A program made the position numbers and the translations under genes. This document shows positions 1-6,474 of a DNA stretch of 10,674 nucleotides, in pieces. The notes under the pieces were generated by a model. It had not been told where the DNA came from. It was given only the letters and a program-made list of their open reading frames with translations, and ran no database searches. Position 1 is the first letter of the stretch; every line of letters starts with the position of its first letter. Source of the stretch: Pseudopedobacter sp036379295 (GTDB lineage: Bacteria; Bacteroidota; Bacteroidia; Sphingobacteriales; Sphingobacteriaceae); the NCBI GenBank assembly GCA_036379295.1, contig DASVGY010000179.1, positions 1 to 10,674 of the forward strand, read 5' to 3'.

Positions 1-1421
1 ACACTCACCTTAATCATGTTGGTTTTTCCTTTTTTCTCGATAGGAATAGCCGCTGTGTTAATAATTACATCACCGGCTTCGATAATTTTTTCAGCTTTTA
101 ATACCTTGTTTACCTCGCTAATCGTTTGGTCGGTACTTTCAAATTTATCGTAAAAGAACCCTCTAACACCCCACAATAAACTTAAGGTGTTTAAAAGGTT
201 ATGGTTTGATGTAAAAATGTAAGTTCCGGCTTTTGGCCTGTGAGAACAAATTTGAAAAGCAGTGTAGCCTGATGAGGTCATGGCAACAATCCCTGCTGCA
301 TTTGTTTTATCGGCTAAAAATACCGCAGAACTACAAACAGCATCTGCCATGTACGTGGTAGAAGTTTCGTCCAGTTCCTTTTCTCTGTAATAAGGGTAAG
401 AAGTGTCTTCCACGTGACGAACAATTTTGCTCATTGTTTCGATAACGATTAACGGAAACTCACCAACAGAAGTTTCTCCACTTAGCATCACTGCGTCTGC
501 ACCATCTAAAACCGAGTTAGCCACATCATTAACTTCTGCTCTTGTTGGGCGAGGCGTAGTAATCATACTCTCTAACATTTGCGTAGCAACAATACATGGC
601 TTAGAAGCCTTGTTGCACTTTTTTGCAATCATTTTTTGCAAAACAGGTACTTCCTCTAAAGGCATTTCAACACCTAAATCGCCACGGGCAACCATTACGC
701 CATCCGTAACTTCAATGATAGCGTCGATATTTTCTATAGCTTCTGGCTTTTCAATTTTAGCAATTACTCTCGAGGTTTTTCCGCTTCGGCTGATGATTCT
801 TTTTAAATCAATGATGTCTTCTGCAGTACGCACAAAGGATAAGCCTATCCATTCTATATCGTTTGCCAAAGCAAAATCTAAATTAACTAAATCTTCTTCT
901 GTTAAAGACGGGATAGAGACTTTGGTATTTGGTAAATTAACACCTTTGCGGCTGGTTAAAACGCCACCGTGTACAACCTCGCAAATTACCGTATCTTTTC
1001 TATTGGTTTCAACAACTTTTAACTGCAGTTTCCCATCGTCCAACAAAATCACCTCTCCGGCTTTAACATCCTGCGGAAAGGTTTCATACGTAATATATAT
1101 CTGGTTATCGTCCCCAACGCATTCCTGCGTGGTAATTTTTACCTGCGTACCATTAATCAAATTGATGCCACCGTCTTTTACCATCCCAATCCTAATTTTA
1201 GGGCCTTGTAAATCAGCTAAAATGCCAACGTTGGTTTTATACTTTCTGTTGATTTCTCTAATGGTATGGATAACTTCCTGATGGTCTTCTGCTTTCCCAT
1301 GCGAAAAGTTTAAACGACATACATCAACACCTGCTTTTATCATTGCTAATAAAACATCTTTGTTTGATGAGGCAGGACCAAGTGTGGCAACAATCTTGGT
1401 TTTCTTTTGTGCAATTTTCAT
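1..1421 (-). CDS. pyk: Pyruvate kinase (3' end just outside window)
   Basis: Pyruvate kinase catalyses the last step of glycolysis in the cytosol: phosphoenolpyruvate plus ADP gives pyruvate plus ATP. Reading from the ATG at 1421 down, 473 codons are open to the window edge. The N-terminus has TKIVATLGPAS (residues 8-18) and CRLNFSHG (35-42), with the substrate-binding Arg36. The active-site block AKIEKPEAIE carries the catalytic Lys222, MVARGDLG (243-250) holds metal and substrate ligands, and GADAVMLSGETS (307-318) follows. The remaining part is the C-terminal alpha/beta domain. Bacterial enzymes are about 470-480 residues, so only a few residues and the stop are missing; the last readable residues are NMIKVS. 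The gene lies 96 bp downstream of the IPExxxVDY gene on the same strand and has its own promoter at 1480-1511. Family assignment is secure; the allosteric effector cannot be read from the sequence. Confidence 0.97.
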   Translation of the reverse strand, partial: MKIAQKKTKIVATLGPASSNKDVLLAMIKAGVDVCRLNFSHGKAEDHQEVIHTIREINRKYKTNVGILADLQGPKIRIGMVKDGGINLINGTQVKITTQECVGDDNQIYITYETFPQDVKAGEVILLDDGKLQLKVVETNRKDTVICEVVHGGVLTSRKGVNLPNTKVSIPSLTEEDLVNLDFALANDIEWIGLSFVRTAEDIIDLKRIISRSGKTSRVIAKIEKPEAIENIDAIIEVTDGVMVARGDLGVEMPLEEVPVLQKMIAKKCNKASKPCIVATQMLESMITTPRPTRAEVNDVANSVLDGADAVMLSGETSVGEFPLIVIETMSKIVRHVEDTSYPYYREKELDETSTTYMADAVCSSAVFLADKTNAAGIVAMTSSGYTAFQICSHRPKAGTYIFTSNHNLLNTLSLLWGVRGFFYDKFESTDQTISEVNKVLKAEKIIEAGDVIINTAAIPIEKKGKTNMIKVS

Positions 1422-1479
1422 ATATTTTTTTTGAAATTCTTTTGTTCAATTTTCTTTAACGTCGTTAGACTGGTATAGC

Positions 1480-1511
1480 CAAAAGTAGTGTATTTTTCAC
1501 ACTAACTCAAA
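1480..1511 (-). promoter_or_regulatory. Bacteroidota housekeeping promoter for pyk
   Basis: On the minus strand a TTTG element (1508-1511) is followed after exactly 20 nt by TACTTTTG (1480-1487). This matches the Bacteroidota consensus TTTG-N19-21-TAnnTTTG at every fixed position. Transcription would start near 1474, giving a pyk leader of about 50 nt. The promoter lies between the stop of the upstream gene and the pyk start, so pyk can be transcribed independently of it. The match and spacing are seen directly; activity is inferred. Confidence 0.75.
1486..1504 (-). repeat. Inverted repeat inside the pyk promoter spacer
   Basis: Six-base arms TAGTGT and ACACTA are separated by 7 nt. The repeat fills most of the space between the -33 and -7 elements and shares the first two bases of the -7 box. 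A symmetric site here is where a dimeric repressor could block RNA polymerase. As RNA it would not form, because it lies upstream of the predicted start site. It may also be chance symmetry in AT-rich DNA; no regulator is identified. Confidence 0.4.
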
Positions 1512-1517
1512 TTGTCA

Positions 1518-1934
1518 CTAAAATATCAGGTTCTCTTTTGATTTTATTTTCTCGGGGTTAATGGCAACAGTTGCCTGGATATCGTTTATTTGTTTCAGTT
1601 GCGATAACAAGAGTTCAAAATCCTCCTCGTCAATAAACTCCTTTATAATGATAAAATAATCCACTGCTTTCATTTCCGGAACCAATAGCCCGCCTGTTCC
1701 TTTGTTGGCCAACAAAATAAACTCACATTCAATATTAGGCGGGTAGTATATATATCTAGAGAAAAACTTTTTTGGGGTGTTTTTAAAGGATATTTCCAAA
1801 TCGTCGGCTTTTCTAAAATCAAATTCGGTAAATTTATTTATGGCAAAACATAGCCGGTAGTCCTTTAGGGGCGAGGTTATTGCAAGTAGTTTAAAATCAA
1901 AATCGAGTCCCGCATTTAATAATTTTTTTTTCAA
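1518..1934 (-). CDS. IPExxxVDY family protein, function unknown
   Basis: A 138-residue protein recognised by the motif that names its family, present as VPEMKAVDY at residues 85-93 (Val replaces the first Ile). Family members are short Bacteroidota proteins of unknown function, commonly next to pyk and the acpP-fabF-rnc block, as here. No signal peptide or membrane segment is visible. The N-terminus LDFDFKLLAI and the FILLANKG stretch (72-79) suggest a compact alpha/beta fold, and the C-terminus is rich in Lys, Glu and Asn. No ATG lies in frame between the upstream stop (around 1991) and the motif-bearing region. The chosen start is therefore TTG at 1934, which gives a lysine-rich N-terminus, MKKKLLNAG. 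It reads in the same direction as pyk with a 96-bp gap, so read-through into pyk is possible, but pyk also has its own promoter. The family call is firm; no role can be assigned. Confidence 0.85.
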   Translation of the reverse strand: MKKKLLNAGLDFDFKLLAITSPLKDYRLCFAINKFTEFDFRKADDLEISFKNTPKKFFSRYIYYPPNIECEFILLANKGTGGLLVPEMKAVDYFIIIKEFIDEEDFELLLSQLKQINDIQATVAINPEKIKSKENLIF

Positions 1935-1989
1935 AATAATAAAGATTAATTTCGGTGAATATTTAACCTGATTATCACAGAATATTATT

Positions 1990-2008
1990 CAAAAATAGGT
2001 CAAAAATA
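1990..2008 (-). promoter_or_regulatory. Possible tandem -7 boxes for the IPExxxVDY gene
   Basis: Two identical minus-strand copies of TATTTTTG (1990-1997 and 2001-2008), 11 bp apart, each fit the TAnnTTTG -7 consensus. They lie 56-74 bp upstream of the TTG start. Neither has a good TTTG -33 element at the right distance; the second has only a weak TCTG about 18 bp upstream. They sit beside the acpP promoter pointing the other way, so the two transcription units would share a compact divergent control region. Confidence 0.3.
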
Positions 2009-2014
2009 AAAAGG

Positions 2015-2045
2015 TTTGATATTTGACAGAATTTATTTTTCTTTG
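2015..2045 (+). promoter_or_regulatory. Promoter for acpP-fabF-rnc
   Basis: TTTG (2015-2018) is followed after 19 nt by TTTCTTTG (2038-2045) and then C. It matches the Bacteroidota promoter consensus except for T instead of A at the second position of the -7 box. The expected start near 2050 leaves a leader of about 28 nt before the acpP ATG. A TTGACA at 2023-2028 resembles a classical -35 box but has no TATAAT-like partner at 17 bp. Confidence 0.55.
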
Positions 2046-2077
2046 CACAGAATTTTTAACCCTTAATTATAAGTATT

Positions 2078-2314
2078 ATGTCTGATATCGCTTCAAGAGT
2101 AAAAGCAATTATCGTTGAAAAACTAGGTGTTGACGAAGGTGAAGTAACACCAGAAGCGTCTTTCACAAACGATTTAGGTGCTGACTCATTAGACACCGTT
2201 GAATTGATCATGGAATTTGAAAAAGAGTTTAACGTAGCAATTCCAGATGATCAAGCTGAAACTATCAGTACTGTTGGTCAGGCTATCAGCTACTTGGAAA
2301 AAAACGTAAAATAA
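2078..2314 (+). CDS. acpP: Acyl carrier protein
   Basis: This 78-residue acidic protein carries growing acyl chains in type II fatty acid synthesis. The chains are bound as thioesters to a 4'-phosphopantetheine arm. The arm attaches at Ser37 in the hallmark sequence LGADSLDTVELIMEFE (33-48). Helix I covers roughly residues 3-16 and the C-terminal helix about 65-76, as expected for the four-helix fold. Length matches the family (E. coli AcpP is 78 residues). It is the first gene of a block with fabF 19 bp downstream, so carrier and condensing enzyme would be made together. The promoter at 2015-2045 lies just upstream. Activation needs a holo-ACP synthase encoded elsewhere. Confidence 0.98.
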   Translation: MSDIASRVKAIIVEKLGVDEGEVTPEASFTNDLGADSLDTVELIMEFEKEFNVAIPDDQAETISTVGQAISYLEKNVK

Positions 2315-2333
2315 TTATTGCTTAATTGAATAA

Positions 2334-3590
2334 ATGGAGCTTAAAAGAGTTGTTGTTACAGGATTAGGGGCGCTTACTCCAATTGGTAAAACCGTCCCTG
2401 AGTATTGGGAAGGATTAGTGAATGGGGTAAGCGGTGCCGCTCCGATGACGCGTTTTGATACAGAAAAGTTTAAAACAAAATTTGCCTGCGAAGTCAAAGA
2501 TTTTGTTGCCGAAGACTATCTGGACAAAAAAGAAGCTCGCAAATTAGACCCATTTGTTCAATATGCTTTAGTTGCTACCGAAGAAGCCGTAAAAGATGCC
2601 GGTTTAGATTTCACAAAGTTAAACACCAACCGTATCGGTGTTATTTGGGGAGCCGGAATTGGTGGGCTTAAAACATTTTTGGATGAGATTATGACTTTTG
2701 CCAAAGGCGATGGAACGCCAAGGTTAAATCCATTTTTTATCCCTAAAATGATTATTGACATTGCCCCGGGCCATATTTCAATGAAATACGGTTTACGTGG
2801 ACCAAACTTTTCTTGCGTTTCTGCTTGCGCATCATCAACCAATGCTTTAATAGATGCTTTTACTTACATAAAAATGGGTAGGGCAGATATGATTGTTTCT
2901 GGCGGTTCAGAGGCAATTTTAAATGAAGCCGGTATTGGAGGCTTTAACGCCATGCATGCACTTTCTACCAGAAATGATGACCCTAAAACAGCTTCCCGCC
3001 CTTTTGATAAAGACCGTGATGGTTTTGTTGCCGGCGAAGGTGCAGGAACCATTATTTTAGAAGAGTTAGAACACGCAAAAGCCCGTGGCGCTAAAATTTA
3101 CGCAGAAATTGTAGGCGGCGGCATGAGTGCCGATGCCAACCATATTACCGCCCCTCACCCAGAAGGGTTAGGTGCTAAATTGGTAATGCAATCTGCTTTA
3201 GATGATGCAGGTTTAAAAACCTCAGACATCGATTACATTAACGTTCATGGAACCTCAACCCCATTGGGAGACATTAGCGAAACAACCGCAATTGTTAATT
3301 TATTTGGTGAAGATGCTTACAAATTAAACATCAGCTCAACAAAATCCATGACCGGCCATTTGTTAGGTGCAGCAGGAGCCATCGAATCTATTGCTTGTAT
3401 ATTGGCTATCCAAAACGGAACCGTTCCGCCAACAATTAACCACTTCACAGACGATCCAGCTATCGACCCGAAACTAAATTTAACGTTTAATACCCCTCAA
3501 AAACGAGATATTAAATATGCGTTATCCAATACTTTTGGTTTTGGCGGACATAATGCTTCCGTTATTTTTAAGAAATACGAAGGTAAGTAA
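2334..3590 (+). CDS. fabF: 3-oxoacyl-[acyl-carrier-protein] synthase II
   Basis: FabF is a cytosolic condensing enzyme of type II fatty acid synthesis. It joins malonyl-ACP to an acyl-ACP, releasing CO2 and giving 3-oxoacyl-ACP two carbons longer. The 418-residue protein has the family's duplicated thiolase fold. The nucleophile is Cys165 in CVSACASSTNAL, with His305 in VHGTSTPLGD and Lys337 and His342 in STKSMTGHLLGAAGA completing the Cys-His-His-Lys set. The glycine-rich NTFGFGGHNAS loop lies at 399-409. Length is normal (E. coli FabF has 413 residues). It follows acpP by 19 bp and precedes rnc by 55 bp on the same strand, an arrangement common in Bacteroidota. FabF rather than FabB is favoured by this linkage and overall sequence; in vivo chain-length preference cannot be read. 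Confidence 0.97.
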   Translation: MELKRVVVTGLGALTPIGKTVPEYWEGLVNGVSGAAPMTRFDTEKFKTKFACEVKDFVAEDYLDKKEARKLDPFVQYALVATEEAVKDAGLDFTKLNTNRIGVIWGAGIGGLKTFLDEIMTFAKGDGTPRLNPFFIPKMIIDIAPGHISMKYGLRGPNFSCVSACASSTNALIDAFTYIKMGRADMIVSGGSEAILNEAGIGGFNAMHALSTRNDDPKTASRPFDKDRDGFVAGEGAGTIILEELEHAKARGAKIYAEIVGGGMSADANHITAPHPEGLGAKLVMQSALDDAGLKTSDIDYINVHGTSTPLGDISETTAIVNLFGEDAYKLNISSTKSMTGHLLGAAGAIESIACILAIQNGTVPPTINHFTDDPAIDPKLNLTFNTPQKRDIKYALSNTFGFGGHNASVIFKKYEGK

Positions 3591-3645
3591 GTTTAAAAAC
3601 TGCTTTCTGATTTGGTTTTAAACTGGTTTTCACCTGATTTTTTAA

Positions 3646-4374
3646 ATGCCTTTATCAAAACTTTATAAGCTTCATCTTTCTCCTGATCGTAAATACGTAA
3701 AGCGGATGAAAAATTTACTGGGTTTTACGCCTGGCAATTTAGCGCTTTACAAAATGGCATTTCGCCATCGTTCTATGGCTTTAGTTTTAAAAAATGGCGC
3801 AAAAAGCAGTAACGAACGACTTGAGTTTTTAGGCGATGCAGTTTTAGGGTCGGTAATTGCAGAAATGCTCTTTAAATTATATCCATATAAAGACGAAGGC
3901 TTTTTAACCGAATTGCGATCAAAAATTGTACGCAGAGCCAATTTGAACCAATTAGGCAGAAAATTGGGTTTTCAGGAGCTGATTGACTTTGATGGCAAAA
4001 GCATTAACGTAAGCACCAAACAAAGTTCTTTGTTAGGCGATGCTTTTGAAGCACTAATTGGCGCCGTTTATTTGGATAAAGGCTATGATTTTACCAAACG
4101 CTTTATTGCCGATAGAATTATTAAACCTCACGTGGATATCCATCAATTAGAACTCACCGAAACAAATTTTAAAAGCAAGCTGATAGAGTGGTGCCAAAGT
4201 CAATCCAAAGAAATTTCGTTTGAACCAACTGCAAATGCTGAAGGCGACAGCGCAAAACTGTTTTCTGTGCAAGTTTTTATTGATGGCGTAGCGATGGCTG
4301 TAGCAACAGACTACAACAAAAAAAACGCAGAAAAGCTAGCGGCCGAAAAAACCTGCGAAATGCTAGGCATATAA
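3646..4374 (+). CDS. rnc: Ribonuclease III
   Basis: Ribonuclease III cleaves double-stranded RNA, chiefly during rRNA maturation and the processing of structured mRNAs, and works as a dimer with Mg2+. The 242-residue protein has an N-terminal endonuclease domain (about 22-165) with the signature NERLEFLGDAVLG (56-68). Glu60 and Asp64 match metal and catalytic ligands, as do Asp132 and Glu135 in GDAFEALIGAVYLD. A C-terminal double-stranded-RNA-binding domain spans about 173-242, ending in the helix-forming KKNAEKLAAEKTCEML. About 20 residues before the nuclease core are basic, giving a slightly longer N-terminus than in E. coli (226 residues), which is usual in this phylum. The ATG at 3646 is 55 bp after fabF, with no separate promoter evident, so co-transcription with acpP-fabF is likely. 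No convincing terminator is seen after the stop. Confidence 0.97.
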   Translation: MPLSKLYKLHLSPDRKYVKRMKNLLGFTPGNLALYKMAFRHRSMALVLKNGAKSSNERLEFLGDAVLGSVIAEMLFKLYPYKDEGFLTELRSKIVRRANLNQLGRKLGFQELIDFDGKSINVSTKQSSLLGDAFEALIGAVYLDKGYDFTKRFIADRIIKPHVDIHQLELTETNFKSKLIEWCQSQSKEISFEPTANAEGDSAKLFSVQVFIDGVAMAVATDYNKKNAEKLAAEKTCEMLGI

Positions 4375-4837
4375 GCACTCAAAACCATACAGCTCCCTAA
4401 TTCTTTTCCTTTTTGTAACATCTGCGCCTTTGTCTAGTTTAATAAAAAACGTTTTGGTTTATTAGGTAATTAAGTTTAAGCGCCGACTATAATAAAGCTT
4501 CTTTTAGCCCTTGTCGGTTGCGGAAGTGGCGAAAGAAGTTTATCCACTTCTATTGTAGCAACCGGCGCAGACGAGCGTTTTTTGTTTACTTTTTTCGAAA
4601 AAACCTGCCAAGCTTGCGGAAATGCTAAACAGAAAAATACACAAGAAATGAAAAAATTAAATGCTGTTGCCCGGCATAAGGGTAGTAAAAGCCTGTGTTG
4701 GAAAGACTAAAAGTTTTGTTAAATTGTTTGGACAATACGCTATTAAAAAAAAACGCTCAAATTTATCTTAATTAACCTCGTGTATGAAAAGCGCAATTCA
4801 AACGTTTTTGTGGAATAGCTTTTGACAATCACTTTCA
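4375..4837. other. 463-bp intergenic region with a structured insert
   Basis: No convincing gene is present. The centre (about 4480-4710) differs from its AT-rich flanks: it holds a bulged hairpin at 4513-4566 and a perfect 14-nt palindrome, TTTTTTCGAAAAAA, at 4590-4603. One plus-strand frame is open from 4480 to 4710 (76 codons) but has no ATG near its beginning. Its only candidate starts are TTG at 4579 and ATG at 4648, and the product is not recognised. The region may be the remains of a dispersed repeat or a decayed gene. No clear TTTG/TAnnTTTG promoter was found for the following gene. Confidence 0.5.
4513..4566. other. Bulged long hairpin, possible structured RNA or repeat element
   Basis: A 9-bp outer stem, GTCGGTTGC (4513-4521) with GCAACCGGC (4558-4566), has one G-U pair. 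It stacks on a 7-bp perfect inner stem, GAAGTGG (4523-4529) with CCACTTC (4544-4550). One side has a 1-nt bulge and the other a 7-nt bulge; the apical loop is 14 nt. The sequence CCGAC at 4483-4487 could instead pair with GTCGG at 4513-4517, giving a competing fold. The nearest T-run begins 11 nt after the stem, so this is not a canonical terminator. The pairing is seen directly; function is unknown. A REP-like repeat, a small RNA or the leader of the next gene are all possible. Confidence 0.45.
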
Positions 4838-5950
4838 ATGAAAAAAATAAATGATTTTTTTTGGTTCTGCTCTGGCGCTCATGTGGAAACGCTTAAAAAG
4901 TACCCAACAGAACATAATAAGTACGTAGGCATTGGCGCAACCATTTTTTTTACCGCTTTGTTTGCAAGTTTATCTGGCGGTTATGCCATGTATTTTGTGT
5001 TTTCGGGGAGTAGTGCTGCAATATTTTTCTCTTTATTTTTCGGATTGATTTGGGGCTTGGCCATATTTAATATGGACCGATATATTGTGGCCAGTATTAA
5101 AAAAACCGGCGAAGCCAATCAGCAAATATTCCAGGCGTTACCCAGAATTTTGCTCGCCATAATGATTGGTATAATAATCTCCAGACCCTTAGAACTTAAA
5201 ATTTTCGACAAAGAAATTCGACAGAAATTAAAAACCAGCTATTTAAACGGGCAACGCTCTAAAATTGACACTTTAAATAAAGCTTTTACTAATAAGTATA
5301 ATCTGGAGCTAACCAAGCTACAAGATTTAAAAGCTGAAAAGGATTCTTTAGAAAAAGACATCAACAGATCGAGGTATGTACTTAACCAAGAAGTATTTGG
5401 TGATAAAACCAACCAAACTAGCGGAATTAACGGTTACGGTACTTATGCCAAGCAAAAGGAAGCTGTGGTCAATCAAAAAGTTGAACGGTTGGGGCAGGTG
5501 CGTAATGAGCTATCTCAAATGGACAAAATAATTGATACCCGTAAAAACATTGAGGGCTTAAATAGCACAAAATTATTTAATGAAACCCAACTCGATAGCT
5601 TAGCTAATGTTGCGGGTTTTGCCGATAGAAATTACGCTTTAGGCCAGCTTTCTTTTAACCCCGACGGAAGCAGAGACGTAGATACCTATTTGGCCATTTC
5701 TTTCATTTCCTTTTTGTTTATTCTTTTAGAATGTTTGCCAGTTTTTGTAAAGTTAATTAGCGACAAAGGCCCTTATGATGTGGCTATACAAAACGTAGAA
5801 GAAGTGGCGCTGCACCAAAGTCAACGAGATAAAGAGCACCTAATTAATGTTACCGATAATGTGCAGGATACCAAAACAGGCGAAGAAAGTGAGAAAGAAA
5901 AAATATTCATCCGCCGAAAGGTAAAGCGTGATTTGGATGAGAACCAGTAA
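4838..5950 (+). CDS. DUF4407 domain membrane protein, function unknown
   Basis: A 370-residue protein recognised as DUF4407 by its overall plan and by FNMDRYIV (77-84) and RPLELKIFDKEI (116-127). Three hydrophobic segments lie near the N-terminus (about 30-55, 58-78 and 102-118). A long polar region follows (about 128-275) with heptad-like stretches at 140-180 and 205-240, probably coiled coil. A fourth membrane segment (about 285-308) precedes a charged tail rich in Lys, Glu and Asp (309-370). With three segments before it and one after, the coiled-coil part would lie on one face of the inner membrane and the N-terminus and tail on the other; absolute orientation is not certain. The ATG at 4838 is the first good start and fits the family N-terminus. 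No enzymatic motif is visible and the neighbours give no functional hint. Gaps of 463 and 206 bp suggest it is transcribed alone. Confidence 0.85.
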   Translation: MKKINDFFWFCSGAHVETLKKYPTEHNKYVGIGATIFFTALFASLSGGYAMYFVFSGSSAAIFFSLFFGLIWGLAIFNMDRYIVASIKKTGEANQQIFQALPRILLAIMIGIIISRPLELKIFDKEIRQKLKTSYLNGQRSKIDTLNKAFTNKYNLELTKLQDLKAEKDSLEKDINRSRYVLNQEVFGDKTNQTSGINGYGTYAKQKEAVVNQKVERLGQVRNELSQMDKIIDTRKNIEGLNSTKLFNETQLDSLANVAGFADRNYALGQLSFNPDGSRDVDTYLAISFISFLFILLECLPVFVKLISDKGPYDVAIQNVEEVALHQSQRDKEHLINVTDNVQDTKTGEESEKEKIFIRRKVKRDLDENQ

Positions 5951-6078
5951 AACCGTAGGCTTAGTAGTACCCATCCATTGTAAAGTTTACTTGCCTAACT
6001 GCCAGTAACAGCAATGAAAATCTAATAATAATTTATTTACGATTGTGGGAGCATCAGCACACTTTAAAATACACTGAT

Positions 6079-6109
6079 TTTGTGGTTTAAAACGCTTAAC
6101 TATTCTTTA
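6079..6109 (+). promoter_or_regulatory. Weak promoter candidate before the dehydrogenase remnant
   Basis: TTTG at 6079-6082 is followed after 18 nt by TATTCTTTA (6101-6109). This resembles the TTTG / TAnnTTTG pair, but with one extra base in the -7 box and A for the final G. It lies about 48 bp before the ATG at 6157 and could be the surviving promoter of the ancestral dehydrogenase gene. The rest of the 5951-6156 spacer shows only a short GTAAAGTTTAC palindrome near 5980-5990 and no gene. Confidence 0.25.
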
Positions 6110-6156
6110 CGTTTTCTTTATCAAAACCGACTATTTTAGCTGAAAATATCACAAAT

Positions 6157-6474
6157 ATGAAAACATTAGTTTGCGTAAAACCGTTGCATTTTGAGTATCA
6201 GGAAGGCTTAAAACCGAAACTTGATATCGGGTTACAAAAAGCCGAATTTTCGTTTAGTCATCCAGAGTTTCACAAAAGAGAAAGCACCCTGATGAGCAGC
6301 AGAAACGCAACCGTAGAGGATTTTAAACATGTAATCTCGGCAATGAAGAAAGGTTTAGTAAACCTGTTTAATTATATTACACACACCGTAGCTTTTGACC
6401 AAGTAAAGGATAATTTTGAAAGCTGGCTCGACCCCAAAAATGGAGTAATTAAAGCTATGGTTTCTTTAGAATAA
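6157..6474 (+). pseudogene. Zinc alcohol dehydrogenase remnant with large in-frame internal deletion
   Basis: The 105-residue open frame joins the two ends of a medium-chain zinc-dependent alcohol/sugar-alcohol dehydrogenase, normally about 335-340 residues. Residues 1-22 (MKTLVCVKP...FEYQEGLKPKL) match the family's extreme N-terminus. From about residue 24 the sequence jumps to its C-terminal part: GLQKAEFSFSHPEFHKRE, then LMSSRNATVEDFKHVI, YITHTVAFDQV and ESWLDPKNGVIKAMVSL. The roughly 230 residues between are absent. These would hold the GxCGTDxHxxxG catalytic-zinc segment, the structural zinc cysteines, the GHE motif and the Rossmann GxGxxG that binds NAD(P). No dehydrogenase activity is therefore possible. 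The frame is intact across the junction, so a short protein may still be made. Family identity is from recognition of both ends; the deletion is inferred from the family's normal layout. An alternative, a small functional protein derived from the ends, is less likely. Confidence 0.8.

Noticed and set aside
427..1281. A 284-codon open frame on the plus strand
   Set aside because: It is antisense to pyruvate kinase, whose minus-strand translation has all family motifs. The plus-strand product is low-complexity, Ser/Thr/Ile-rich and unrecognisable.
2023..2028. TTGACA as a classical -35 box for acpP
   Set aside because: No TATAAT-like element lies 16-18 bp downstream, and the TTTG / TTTCTTTG pair fits the phylum's promoter type better.
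4441..4463. Possible terminator after rnc formed by AATAAA and TTTATT
   Set aside because: The stem is short and made of A-T pairs only, has mismatches inside, and no following T-tract.
3646..5950. rnc plus DUF4407 as a defence or RNA-processing system
   Set aside because: RNase III here is the housekeeping copy in the acpP-fabF block. DUF4407 is 463 bp away with no shared promoter or domain hint, so a system is not supported.
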